Of a DNA stretch of 64,000 nt, positions 1-11,215 are shown piece by piece (position 1 is the stretch's first letter; each line of letters starts with the position of its first letter). Origin of the DNA: Monilinia fructicola (Eukaryota; Ascomycota; Leotiomycetes; Helotiales; Sclerotiniaceae); NCBI GenBank assembly GCA_008692225.1, contig VICG01000001.1:608501-672500 (forward strand), written 5' to 3'. Made by a program: the position numbers and the translations under genes. The notes under the pieces were generated by a model, which was not told where the DNA came from, did not search any database, and worked only from the letters and a program-made list of their open reading frames with translations.

Positions 1-90
1 CGGGTGTGTGCCAATTCTCCTAACTCCGTCACTGTCGAGACCAAAATCGAACGGTCCATCGTGAGCCAGGGGCTGCACAACGGTGCCTGA
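1..90 (+). CDS. possible 3' end of a protein-coding gene (partial)
   Basis: Frame 1 is open from the first base to a TGA at 88-90 and encodes 29 residues with an ordinary polar composition, ending in QGLHNGA. No domain is recognisable. The call rests only on the open frame reaching the window edge; 29 open codons can occur by chance. The upstream sequence is needed to decide. Confidence 0.22.
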   Translation, partial: RVCANSPNSVTVETKIERSIVSQGLHNGA

Positions 91-2075
91 CTAACTTGCA
101 AGTGTTATCCTAGCAATAATGATGCTCAGATATCCATCGGATTGCATGATGAGTATCCAATGACAACTGTGATACTACTCGTCAAACATGCAAGAGGCGA
201 AAGCGAAGACTAGTATGAGTGTATAAGGCCATTCACAATACACTTGGCAGATAATTTCCCGAAACTTTGAAAGATATAATAAAGAGGCCAAGGCAAGCGG
301 TTGCATGGAGGTCCTAATGGCCAATGAGGAGGGTAGATTAAGCTAATAAGCCCAAGCCTGGATGGGTTCTGCAGGAACGGTGTATGTTGCTTTACCCGAC
401 GGAGACTTATACTTAAAGCATCATCCCGAGTCAACTTTGAGCTCGGCGGTTACCTCATAGGGGTTAAAATTAGGCAGGAGTGGGGTTTGAATATTGCAAC
501 AATTTCCCCAATATTGATAGAAAAGTAAGATCGGTCTAATGTTGTCCCTGAAATCCGGTCCGAACTATCAGTCGGGAAACTTCTCATGTATCCTGTATAC
601 AACTTACAAAGCACATATGCAAGTCTTCTTCCAACATCAGAACTCTTCAAGTCTTCGACCTTTCCTTTTGGTCTTATTGGTCGAGGGGGCTGGCTACTGT
701 ACGTATTTACGTACATGCTCATTTGACTTCACAGACACGACCCCCTCGAAATCCCGTCTATTTGATGGATAATCATTCAGGTACAAGATCAAAGACTAGA
801 AGATCCAACCGCCACCACCGTCCCGTGTGTATCCATTCTTGCGATAGGCCAGAAGAAAAAGCTGGCCTTCTGTATATGGACCCACTGATGCCTAAGAAAA
901 TTTCAATCTTGGGAAAAGCAAAGAGGTGTCAGCAAATGGCCTCCTGAAGAGATTAGCCTCAATTAATGTTACATGAAGAGTAGCCGAGGTGTCTAGTAAG
1001 AAAGGGAAAAGTGGAGTGAAGGATTTTGAAGATAAATTTTCCGAACTTCGATAACCTTACTGCGCCGCTGGAAACCTATCCCGTACTCGAACCAAGTAGG
1101 GTAAGCATCTAATATATATTAGATTCCTTAGTTTACCGAGTTTCAATCATACTTGCACTCCGTATACTTCTATACGTCAATTGGAGAAATAATGAAGATA
1201 TGAGATGATAATCAAGGAGGGCAAAGTAGTTACCTCCTTAGATATACCCGAGTTTATCCCTCGCGTTGAACCTTCGATGTTTTGAGGCGTTGAATCAAGC
1301 TTAAAATTGATCAACAGGATCGTCCTTTATACTTTTCTAGCCTATCAACGTGTCAAATCGTCAAGAGCATTGATATTCTTGAGTCTTGAGAAGTGAGAGC
1401 CCACTGGTCTTGTTGTCCGAGCCACCCCGGAATACCTCCATAATGCTTGTTAATCATCATAACCTAGAACTACAGAGTGAACATACCCACTCACAAGATT
1501 AGAGACGGAATAATAATCGTTGGAATTCTTTGAAAGTTTGAAACTCCTATTGAATTGCTGAATAGTTGGCTGATTCCAAGTCTCCGGCTGGAAAATATAA
1601 TGATAATTTAATGATGCATTGGTATAATCAAACATGAAAGTAGAAACGTGGAAGTGTACTAGTAGTGGTATTGAGGATATTACAACATGCCCTTGTTATC
1701 TGCACGTCAATATATAATCTAACTCTTAATGTCTTGATATCAATGGTATTGTGTGCATTTTAGTGTCTTAATCAAGTGCATCACTAAAGAGCCAAACCTA
1801 CATATAGCCTCTGACCTGCCTGTAACCAAAGTGCCTTGTCATCTTCCCTTGATTACTCCATTAAGAATATAAACCTTTGGATTGTTAGTCATTAATTCCC
1901 TAGCGATGCCCCCTTAACCACAGGTTACACGCGGGAGAAAGAGACCAATCATCAAGTAGGATTTGCAAACCGAGAATCGGAATTATGAGCTGTGCAGTTG
2001 GTCCCTGGAAAATATGATCGAGACAGAAGCTCAGTCAGCGCATACGCACCTCAGCATGATTTCCTTCGAGCTGCA
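91..2075. other. gene-free stretch, about 2 kb
   Basis: Only short open frames without recognisable domains occur on either strand. The sequence is moderately AT-rich with no obvious repeats. It may hold UTRs of the gene at the left edge and of the Hsm3-like gene, whose stop is at 2076. I see no tRNA or structured RNA. Confidence 0.5.
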
Positions 2076-3239
2076 TCAACCTTCTCGATTCAAAGACTTA
2101 ACCAGAGCTATCAATTCTGGGGTTGCGTTTGGGGAGATAGTAATACCCTCGACTGACTGACGTAACTCCACGTCTGACTCCATAGCTTTATTCATCATAT
2201 CAGCAACATATTTCTTGGTTGGCCCTACCAGATCCGTAGTGCTAATTGCATCCAGAAATTCCAGAAAGAAGATAGTCAACGTCATATGCATAAGCAAGTC
2301 TTCTTTATCTATCATTTCCATTGCCGCGAAATAGAGCAGCCCGGCTTTCCCGTCTTCTGATATGTAAATTTTATCAACTTGTGGCAAAGACGTCTGGGAT
2401 ATAATACGACAATCCAGTGCTGCCAAACGAGGAGTAAGTCTCAATAAACGAGCTTGGGCGAGGGTCTTTTGTTTTCCGTCCAGTTGATCGTCAGCAGTTC
2501 CAATCGTCTTTAAACTACATAATGAGAACAGCATTTCGTAGACATCTCGGTCTTGAAATATTCGTCGCCAGAGTAGTCCCTGACCAGTTGGATGCCGAGA
2601 ATCAATATCCATACTTTCTACGCCATTTGTAATAGATGATGATCTTCGATCAGAATCGACAGCTAGAAGTTCTCCCAGGGCCTGTGTAGCCTTTTCGCCA
2701 ACTCCGACGTGAGGATTGCCAAGCCATGTTCTGATGAAATTCTCCACCACTCCTTTCATATTAGATAGAAGTGCTACATGGTTCGGGCTTCTGGTAGCCT
2801 TCTCGATGATTGTTATAGCAAGAATATTCGCAGCGGGTATGGGAGATCGAAGTGCGAGAATCAGGGCATCCTCGGAGGCTAACTCCAAGGCTTGGGGAAA
2901 TGTGATTGGCTGTAGTAACTTGACAGATAGACTGGCGAGTACCGTAGGATCTTGCTGAGTAGTAAGAAGTATCTGGGTAATGGTAGGAAGTAGCTTCGGG
3001 ATCAACGGAGAGATGTTGTATTCTAAGTAGAAATTAGAAGCTATCGTGATTGTAGAACATGAAGACTTGAGTTGGGAGCCCCTCTACAATATAATATAGA
3101 AAAGGGCAATACCTGTAAGCTGTAATTCTACTGCATCGAAAAGCTTCGCATCGATTGGTGTTTCTGGAGATTTGACCAACTCTTGAAGATGAGCTTCAAG
3201 CTCCTCCAATTTAAATATCGGGGTATCATCCGAATTCAT
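2076..3239 (-). CDS. 26S proteasome assembly chaperone, Hsm3/S5b (PSMD5)-like
   Basis: Two exons: 3113-3239 and 2076-3022, with an intron at 3023-3112 (GTATTG...CTTAG); 357 residues. The protein is an all-helical, leucine-rich HEAT/ARM-like repeat chain without catalytic motifs. It resembles the fungal Hsm3 (DNA mismatch repair protein HSM3 N-terminal) family, which in yeast is a chaperone for the Rpt1-Rpt2-Rpn1 base module of the 26S proteasome; S5b/PSMD5 is the animal counterpart. The start codon gives MNSDDTPIFKLEELEAHL and the phase fits the second exon. It is shorter than yeast Hsm3 (480 residues) but close to what I recall for filamentous fungi. It is divergent from RPC31. Recognition is by overall resemblance, so confidence in function is moderate. 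Confidence 0.6.
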
Positions 3240-3885
3240 CTTGGGCAATATGTCTCCCTCTTATCCCTTTCAGGCTGTAAGTATTGAGCGACCTGACTAT
3301 GTTGTCTGCTGTGGAGGTGGTATTTTGAAGACCAGATTGGAAAAGAACTTTGGTATTTATTAGGTATGTAGTAGTTATTCGAGAACTATAACTGAACTGA
3401 TATCGTTGCAAGAGAAATGTAAAGAGTATCAAGAAGTGATGGAGAGATGGATACAGTACTGAGACAGGAAACTCAAAAGCTAGCCCGGTAATCAATCAAT
3501 CCCCCGCTAACCTTTCTTCACCGCTTTCTGGCAGAACTCAAATCAAGCCTCACCGCCTTATATATTGGCAAAAAAATAATTCTTGAGGAATGTTGGAACA
3601 AGCCAACCTTGGAAGATCTAACTAGGATGAACTTCTGTATCTATATCCTCTCGCCCGCAAATCCTTCACAGCTTGGTCGCAAAAAAGCCATTCAATCACA
3701 TTAAAACCGCGGGATCATAATTTGGTTTGCATATAGACTCAATAACTCTGGTCACGAATATCTTCCACCAATTGCAATTATACTAGTCATCCGTCATCGC
3801 CCAAATCTCAAGAACTACTTACCTGTTACTAGCGAATCACCAAAAACCATCAGTCACTCCAGCAATCCAAAGAATTTAGTCCAAG
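3240..3885. promoter_or_regulatory. shared divergent promoter region, Hsm3-like gene and RPC31
   Basis: 646 bp separate the start codons of two divergently transcribed genes, so both promoters and 5' UTRs must lie here. I see no convincing TATA box. Pyrimidine-rich DNA precedes the RPC31 start. Short open frames here (for example the minus frame at 3226-3495) have no domain and are probably untranslated. Confidence 0.5.
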
Positions 3886-4697
3886 ATGGCTTTCCGTGGA
3901 GGGAGAGGAGGTGCCAGAGGAGGTGGAATAAAGGGCGCAACATGGGATCATGATGCTGACCTGAAACTCGACTTCACACCAAATGATGACTATCCTGTAC
4001 GTCAGTCATATTCTTCAATCCCTCCCCTCGAATCTATGAGTCTTTGGTCACATGTCTATCGTCAAATTGCATTGAACTCAGATAAAAAGACATTTGCTAA
4101 TACACCTCTCAGCGTCATCCTAATCTTAAACGTCCTTCTCCTCTCACACGACAAGAACGCACACAAGTCAATTACTACCGCACCCTTCGCGATAAAATCC
4201 ACCGCGGCCCTCTCTATACTCATTCCACTAAGCGAGATACTGATACACCAGTAAAGACATTCGGAGAAAAACAATTTAATGAGCAATATGGACGACAGAC
4301 CAAGGCCGATTTTGATCCTTTTCACGGAGTAGAAACATATAGTATGAAATACCAGAGAAAGAAGCGGGCCATACCATTAGTGAGTGGCATGAATTTCAAT
4401 AAGGAATTTTATCCCAAGGAATTATGGTCAGTCCTCGATGGAGAGGAAGAAGTCAAGGCGGCGAAAGATAATGCGGCGTTGGCGGCAATGGGCGATGAGG
4501 ATCCATCTGAGAGGACTAGAGCTTTACTCGCTAAGATTGAACGGGCGACGGGAGTGGAAGGGGCAGAAGGAGAAGGCGAGGATATGGAAGAGGAGGAAGA
4601 GGAAGAGGAACAAGATAATGATTATGAGGATGATGAGGAGGATATGGGTGGTGATTATGATGCGGAGCAGTACTTTGAGAATGGAGAGGATGAATGA
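3886..4697 (+). CDS. RPC31: DNA-directed RNA polymerase III subunit Rpc31 (RPC7)
   Basis: Two exons: 3886-3996 and 4113-4697, with an intron at 3997-4112 (GTACGT...CTCAG); 231 residues. The N-terminus is glycine/arginine-rich (MAFRGGRGGARGGG). The centre has the conserved Rpc31 segment with FHGVETYSMKYQRKKR, followed by a long, almost purely acidic C-terminal tail (Glu/Asp runs, roughly residues 175-231). This order of basic RGG start, conserved middle and acidic tail is typical of Rpc31/RPC7, part of the Rpc82-Rpc34-Rpc31 heterotrimer that directs Pol III initiation at tRNA and 5S genes in the nucleus. The gene is intact and convergent with DLD1. Confidence 0.87.
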
Positions 4698-5565
4698 TGA
4701 TGATGGGGGAGATGGAGGTGGTGGGGATGATTATTAATTTTGAAGAGGGAGGATATTTAAGTGCTGTTCTGAGATTTGAGGCAAGGAGTTTTGGGGGTTG
4801 GGTTTTTATGTATGGAGATGGATCTCAGATAAAAGAGAGGGTCTTGAGGGTCTTTTGGGAAACCCCAACTATGAGATTGTATAGTTATCTATATGAACTA
4901 GTGTCAGGGATAGATAGCATCTACTCGAGTATATGCACGAAATAGTATCTGACGATATTACGTAGATACAATCATGAAGAATATTGCTTCGGCAAAACCT
5001 GTATTACCGTCCCTCCTTCATCAGTCCATAAACTCTAACACCATATCCCATCATATTTTTCCCAATACTCTTCTTCAGACATCCTCATTATCAACTCATC
5101 TACACAATCATGACCATCCCTAAATCAAAACTCGAATATATTTTCATCCATTATTTAGTAACAACCTGAGTGATCCCTTATTATCCCTTCCTCTCATCCT
5201 CCCCTTCAACCCATCAAAAAACCATCCTTCCCCTCCCCTTCCTGCCATCACAAATTACAAATAAATTGCAGCCAATCAACTCAATACAACCAGCCAAATG
5301 CACCGAAGATAACCACACAAATAACCACACAAAAATGCATAAATAAACATCCCATCCATTCATTATTGCCCAAGCTCTTATCTCCTTGATACTCAATGCT
5401 CAATGCTCAATGCTCAATGCTCAATGCTCAAAATCTACCATCCAACAACCATATCCACGCCATATTAACGCACACCACACATTACACGCCGAGAAATAAG
5501 CTCGAATGCTAATGTGATGCACATATGCTTATACTTGATGCCAATATACCTAAGCGAGCTGTAGG
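4698..5565. other. intergenic region between convergent genes
   Basis: 868 bp between the stop of RPC31 and the inferred stop of DLD1, expected to hold both 3' UTRs. It contains the heptamer repeat at 5392-5430. No further gene is supported. Confidence 0.5.
5392..5430. repeat. heptamer tandem repeat (CTCAATG)n
   Basis: About five and a half perfect copies of CTCAATG. The reverse complement, CATTGAG, is the same unit found in the degenerate heptamer array at 9061-9133. Confidence 0.9.
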
Positions 5566-7815
5566 CTATTTGGGAAGATCTATGATTTTACCGGGATTCA
5601 TGATCCAGTGGGGATCTGTGGGGAGTTAGTGTGGGTGTTTGTTGTATTTGGGGAGAGAGGCGGGTGGGAGAAGGAAAAGGAGAAGGGAGAGAAAAGTACT
5701 CACCTAATGCCAATTTGATCGATTTCATAACTCCCAAAGTAATCGTGTCCCAGCTCCATGAGAAGGGAATCTTTCTTCCCGATGCCTATACCGTGTTCGC
5801 CCTAGATGAATCTCATCGTCAGTCTTCGATATCCTGATCCGAATCATCGTTTATGCTATGATCACAGAAATAACATACGGTAACCGTGCCCTCCATTTCC
5901 AGCGCCCTAACCACCATATTCTTTACACACCTCTCAACCTTCTCCATCTCCCCCGGTACTCTCTTATCGTACATGATACTCTCGTGAAAATTGCCATCGC
6001 CGACATGACCCAATATACTAGCAAAGAGACCCAAGTCATCCATTTCCCTCTTGCTCAGCTCAATGATATCGGCCAATCTCGAGAACGGAACGGCGACATC
6101 CGTGCTCCAGACTTCGCTCCCCTCCTTGCGCAGCGCGAGCATACTCCATAGAGATTCCTTCCGGGCCGACCAGAGAAGTTTTTGTTCACGGGCATCCTTT
6201 GCGAATTCGAAGGAGGAGCCTTTGTGAGCGCGCGCAATGGCGGACACCATGGCAATATTTTCTTTGACCGAGGCTTTGGTGCCGGAGAACTTGAAGAAGA
6301 GGGTGGGCAGTTCTTTCCACTGTCGGGGGGCTGTGGATTTCGACAGATTGACGACTTTCATCTGGACCTCGTCCATGATTTCCATGGCGGCGACTTGGAT
6401 GCCCGCGCGCATGACACCTGTGGCTGCTGCTGCCGCATCTCGGATGGTGGGGAAGGTGACGACCGCGACAGAGTATTCCGGAGGCACGACGGCGAGCTTG
6501 AGGGTGATTTCTGTGACGAGGCCGAGGGTTCCTTCGGAGCCTACGAAGAGACTGTTGAGGTTGTAGCCTGCGGAGGATTTGCGGGGTCGGCGTTTGGTCT
6601 TGATGATGGTTCCGTCCGAGAGGACAACGGTTAGGTTTATCACCCAGTCCTTCATTGAGCCGTAACGAACGCAGTTGGTTCCGGAGCAATTTGTTCCTAC
6701 CATGCCTCCTATCTTTGCACTTGGGCCTGGATCAACCGGGAAGAAGAGTCCAGATTGACGTTTTGCGAGTTCTTCATTGAGATCCATCCACTGGAACGAG
6801 ATTAGTCTTTCCTTTTCGCTCAGGGGGTGGACCGATGATTCTAAAATCAATATAGATTTCTTACAGAAACAGATGGCTGAACAACAATATCCATATCTTC
6901 CTCGTGAAACTTGATAATTTGATCCATAAATGCAAAATCCACACTGACACCACCATAAGGACATGATACATTTCCTTCCAAACTAGACCCCCCTGAATAA
7001 GGAACGATAGGTACGCGATACTTGTGACATATCGAAGCGATTTTGGAGACCTCCTGAGTGGATTTAGGATAAGCGACTGCAACTGGGAGATGATCAACAT
7101 TGGTCGATGACCATTCTGAGCTGAAGGGTTAGGTTAGTTTGACATCTCATGATTTTGATGCATGTTACAGAAAAACACTTGACTGCTTTGTGAGACGGAA
7201 AATTCCCGCGTCCTGATTTGTGACAAGGAGACATTTTGGGACAATGAAATTACACGGTGTGAGAAGATAAAACTAGACTTACTATCCGTGAGCCAACAAG
7301 TCCTCAGGATCCGTCGAAATAGTATCCTCATGCGTAGCTTCACGAATTTCCTTCAACGCCTACATGGACATATGTGCATTAATATTGGTTTTCACTCCTC
7401 CCCATCTTCATCTCCCAGTTCACATCCACCACAACAGTCCCACGATAGATAAACTCACAATTTCCATATCCCCAATACTAGCATACTTTGGAACTTCAAA
7501 CTTCCCCGGATCAGAATAATCCCTATGCCCACCCCGCCTATTCTTTCCCCCTGTGATCGCAATTGCATAAGCTAAGCCGCCACTGGCCGCTGCCAACAAA
7601 AGTGCTCGACCCGTTGACCATCCTCCTTCAAATTTGCGAGGATTTGGAATTGGAATTGGGCTTGATGTTTGTGAAGTTGTGTTGGATTTTGTATTTGTAT
7701 TTTGATATCTCAGATTTCGAAAGGGAGAATTTCTTATTTGGAGTATTCTATTCTTTGAGATGAAATGTGGTGGGATTCTCTGCGTGAGGATCGGTTGATG
7801 TCTCACGGAAAACAT
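5566..7815 (-). CDS. DLD1: mitochondrial D-lactate dehydrogenase (cytochrome), with an apparent C-terminal frameshift
   Basis: Six exons: 7459-7815, 7283-7359, 6865-7120, 5879-6790, 5704-5801 and 5566-5615. The protein is a VAO/FAD-linked oxidase. It has a basic mitochondrial presequence, a hydrophobic segment at about residues 68-85, the FAD-binding motif PVDPGPSAKIGG near residue 248, GSEGTLG, and the C-terminal motifs HVGDGNFH (about residue 492) and GEHGIGIGKK. It should oxidise D-lactate to pyruvate and pass electrons to cytochrome c at the inner membrane. In exon 5 there is one base too many (AA at 5741-5742 on the plus strand). As written, translation after GHD becomes unrelated and stops at 5588. 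Dropping one base restores TLGVMKSIKLAL and the typical NPGKI ending with a stop at 5566. The rest is intact. Either a sequencing error or recent damage could explain it. Confidence 0.88.
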
Positions 7816-9060
7816 GGCCGAAACGGATGGATGGATGATTATTCGGATGACCTTGATGTGAACAAGGGTTTATTGGGTAGATATCTCAAGTAATCTTCCG
7901 CGATTCTACTCAATAATTCCCGTGTCAATAAACATCCGGAGAATATCTTTTCCAATCGTTTTCAAAGTACTGTATTCATATAAGTCCACGGGTATGTATG
8001 CATCGGTATTCATACAAGAGATATATTTGAGTAGCGAAAAGAGATGATTGATAAACGAACAAAGAGAGCAAGAGAATAATTCAAAACCCAAGAGTTGACA
8101 TTCCTCATCCCGTCTGACTCGATAACTTTATATACCCCGTACACCCATCGGAAGTCGAGAGATCAGAAGTGGACCATATCTGCATTTCACCTGGATGAGG
8201 AGGTCATCACGATCTAGCGTCCTCTTCTCTCTCCGTTCTGTTGGTGGGTTCCACGCAATGCCCAGGACTCTTAGGTGGACTAGATAGGTTAACTTAACTA
8301 GATATCTTAAATAGCTAGGGTTGTGGAGCATGAGTTACGAAAATCTGAGGAGAAGGTAAGGTTTGGGTGAGTGAGGTTTGAGTAAGGTAAGGTCTAGCTA
8401 GGTAAAGTTTAGCTAGGTATGGAATGGTTTGGTTGATCTAGAGCTATATATCTAGTAAATAAGTTAGTAGGTAGTTCTAAGTAGGTATTACTACTTGTAG
8501 ACTTGGGATGGTCTAGGCAAAGCTGTTTGAAAACGATCTATATCTCTACATAGGTACTGGATATGCTTCTCGTCTCCAATCCAATGTTCATCCGTTGCCA
8601 AGGTTACTCTCTACTCGTGTATTGTGTAAGTGATATTACTCGGTAGGTGCACTAGGTCTGACCATGTGAGTAAGAATCCATGGATACCTAAGTTAGTTGT
8701 TCAATACAACAAATCAATATACACGAGGGAATATCTTCCTTTCTAATCTTCCTATTATATGATGAGATCTTGATTCTTTTCGGGTTTGTTAGTTGTTTGC
8801 CTAGGATCTGTCTAGATGCTTTTCAATCATCATATTATTAATCTTAGGTAAGGTTACTTGTAAGATATTTGATTGTACAATAGAACTATAAGCAGGTCAG
8901 AGTTACATTGAATTAGAACTATCCTTTATCTAATTTCTACTGAACCCTTATACACATCATCTTTCAACATTTCTTTAGTTTTATCTCCAACCTTGGAACT
9001 ACTTACAAGTTAAATCCTACCTCTTTAGATAGAATACATAGATCATATATTATAATCTTC
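7816..9060. other. upstream region of DLD1, no gene seen
   Basis: About 1.2 kb of AT-rich sequence with many TAGGTA/CTAGGT-like words (8370-8500) and no supported open frame. The proximal part should hold the DLD1 promoter. Confidence 0.45.
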
Positions 9061-9133
9061 CATTAAGCATCAAGCATTAAGCATTGAGCGTTGAGCATTG
9101 AACATTAGACATTAGACATTAGACATTAGACAT
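9061..9133. repeat. degenerate heptamer minisatellite, left of the transposon
   Basis: Heptamers drift from AGCATTA/AGCATCA/AGCATTG to four near-identical GACATTA copies just before the transposon end at 9136. The same family continues on the other side at 10974, so the element landed inside the array. Confidence 0.85.
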
Positions 9134-9135
9134 TA

Positions 9136-9178
9136 AGTCGCCTACCCTACATCTCGCCACCCCCCCCATTTGGCCAAC
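9136..9178. repeat. left terminal inverted repeat, 43 bp
   Basis: GC-rich terminus beginning AGTCGCCTACCC and ending TTTGGCCAAC, directly followed by AT-rich DNA. It pairs with 10929-10971 with two mismatches, both pyrimidine transitions. Confidence 0.9.
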
Positions 9179-10928
9179 GCATAAAAACACATATTTTTAA
9201 TCAATATATAATCTTTTAATATTAATAACTCAACAACCTTTTAATCAATTTCTTTAAAATTTATAAGTTATGTTAATTATATTATAATAAAATTATATAC
9301 TAAAGATTATATTACAATAGCCTTTAAAGCGTTTGGAAATAAAGTTAAAATATCGAAAGTCCTTAAAAATTATAATATTTTAAGAAGTATTTTTTAAAAA
9401 CAAATTAAAAAGCATTTATTCTATTAAAAAAGTGTTTAAATACAATAAAAAATAATTTTAATTTAGAAGAGATATTTAATAGATTAGATATTAATTTAAG
9501 AGAGTTTTGGAATTAACTTTATATATTAATAGATCTGTAAAATTAAAGAGTGGATTCTGAGTTTATAAAAAAAGGATTCATTGCTTGGAAAACAATGAAT
9601 TAATAAATTCTTATATAGGAATTTAGTTATTAAAACCAAAAAATAGTATAGGATTAATTCAGCATAAGTTTTAAATACTTCAATTAATTTTATTAAAAAA
9701 TGATTTCAAAAATTTAAGTTACTGAATATTAAAACTATTAAACCTTAAAATAAGTATAATATAAACAAAACAAATATTATAAAAGATTAAAATTTTAATA
9801 AGCTAATAATAGAAAACTTTAATTAACGTTTTATTTAAAAAAAACAATTTAGATTGAAAATTTGAATCTTTTTTATTAAATATATTTCAGCTATTGGAAA
9901 AGCTTTTAATTCATTTGTTATTTATAAAAATAAAAGCGTTTAACAATAATGATTTTCTATAGATCTTACTCTATATACTAAATAAAGCTTTACAGCTATT
10001 AAAAATAAATGAATTATAAATTCTATTACATTGAAATAGTTGAAAAAGATATTTATACCTTTAACAATCTCTTCCAACCTAAATAAAATTAGGCTACTTA
10101 TTTTAAACAATTATAAAAATTATGAAACTATAGAATTTATATAATTATACTTCGAAAATAATATATATCTCTTATTCCTACCGCTATATACATTATATAT
10201 ATTATAATTATTAAATTTGACCATATTCTCAAATCTTAAAAATGTATATTGATAATATTTTAATAAATTAAATCTTTTAACAGATTCCATATTAATTAAA
10301 AAGCGAAATTTTCTTTTTTATTATTATTTTATTAGATTAAAAGTATTAATTATTCAAAATATTAAATCTAAATAAAAAGTATTAGGTTTATAGTTAAAGA
10401 ATATAACTAAATTTTTTATAAACTAGCTTTTGATTAAAAACAGTAATAAAAGGGTTATTAAAGAAATTCCTTCTTCAGATTATAATCCTAAATTTTAATA
10501 ATATATAAAATCATCTTTTATTTCATAAAAAACGCTTTAAGAATTAAAGAATATTTAATTGTATACGAAATATATAATTTAGAAAAAAAAGATTGATCTT
10601 CCAATACATTATCTACTTTTTTAAAAGATCTCAAAAGGATTTGATATTAAAGATTATAATATTATATAAACAAAACTTCGAATACAGCAATTAAAACATA
10701 AAATAAAGCAATTAACCCCAAAAAAAAGATGTAAAATTAAAATTAATCCGAATTTGAAATTTGCAGGGATTAAAGCTATTAAAGAAGTACAAATTGCAAT
10801 TGGGGATAAACTAATTATCAAAAATAATTTTAATATTATTTTAAAAAGTAATTCTTAAAAGAATTATATATAAATAAAATAATCATTAAATTATTAACGT
10901 TTAAAAATGATATATAGTATTTTTTGAA

Positions 10929-10971
10929 GTTGGCCAAATGGGAGGGGTGGCGAGATGTGGGGTAGGCGACT
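10929..10971. repeat. right terminal inverted repeat, 43 bp
   Basis: Begins GTTGGCCAAATGGG and ends GGGTAGGCGACT. It is the inverted partner of 9136-9178. Confidence 0.9.
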
Positions 10972-10973
10972 TA

Positions 10974-11215
10974 GACATTAGACATTGACATTGACATTAA
11001 CATTGACATTGACATTGACATTGACATTGACATTGACATTGAACATTAAACATTAGATATTAGACATTAGATATTAGATATTAGACATTAGACATTAGAT
11101 ATTAAATATTAGATATTAAACATTACATATTAAACATTACATATTAAACATTACATATTAAACATTAGATAATAAACATTAGACATTAGACATCATACAT
11201 TTTACATCATCCACC
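10974..11215. repeat. hexamer/heptamer minisatellite, right of the transposon
   Basis: Starts with GACATTA heptamers, then a run of GACATT hexamers (about 10985-11040), then degenerate ATTAGAC/ATTAAAC heptamers to about 11200. It continues the array at 9061-9133. Confidence 0.85.

Larger units (their letters stand above)
9134..10973. mobile_element. Tc1/mariner-type (Fot1/pogo-like) TIR DNA transposon, decayed
   Basis: Two 43-bp terminal inverted repeats (9136-9178 and 10929-10971) match except at two C/T positions. They start with AGTCGCCTACCC and are flanked by TA on both sides (9134-9135, 10972-10973), the target duplication of Tc1/mariner elements. The 1836-bp length and AGTC ends fit the Fot1/Pot2 class of fungal elements (about 1.8-1.9 kb, one transposase gene). 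The interior is extremely AT-rich, with stops in all frames and no readable transposase, as expected after repeat-induced point mutation. Orientation and exact family cannot be read from this copy. Confidence 0.85.

Noticed and set aside
6055..6689. Long frames on both strands inside the DLD1 gene (up to 167 codons)
   Set aside because: Shadows of GC-rich DLD1 coding sequence; the reading frame with FAD-oxidase motifs is clearly the real one.
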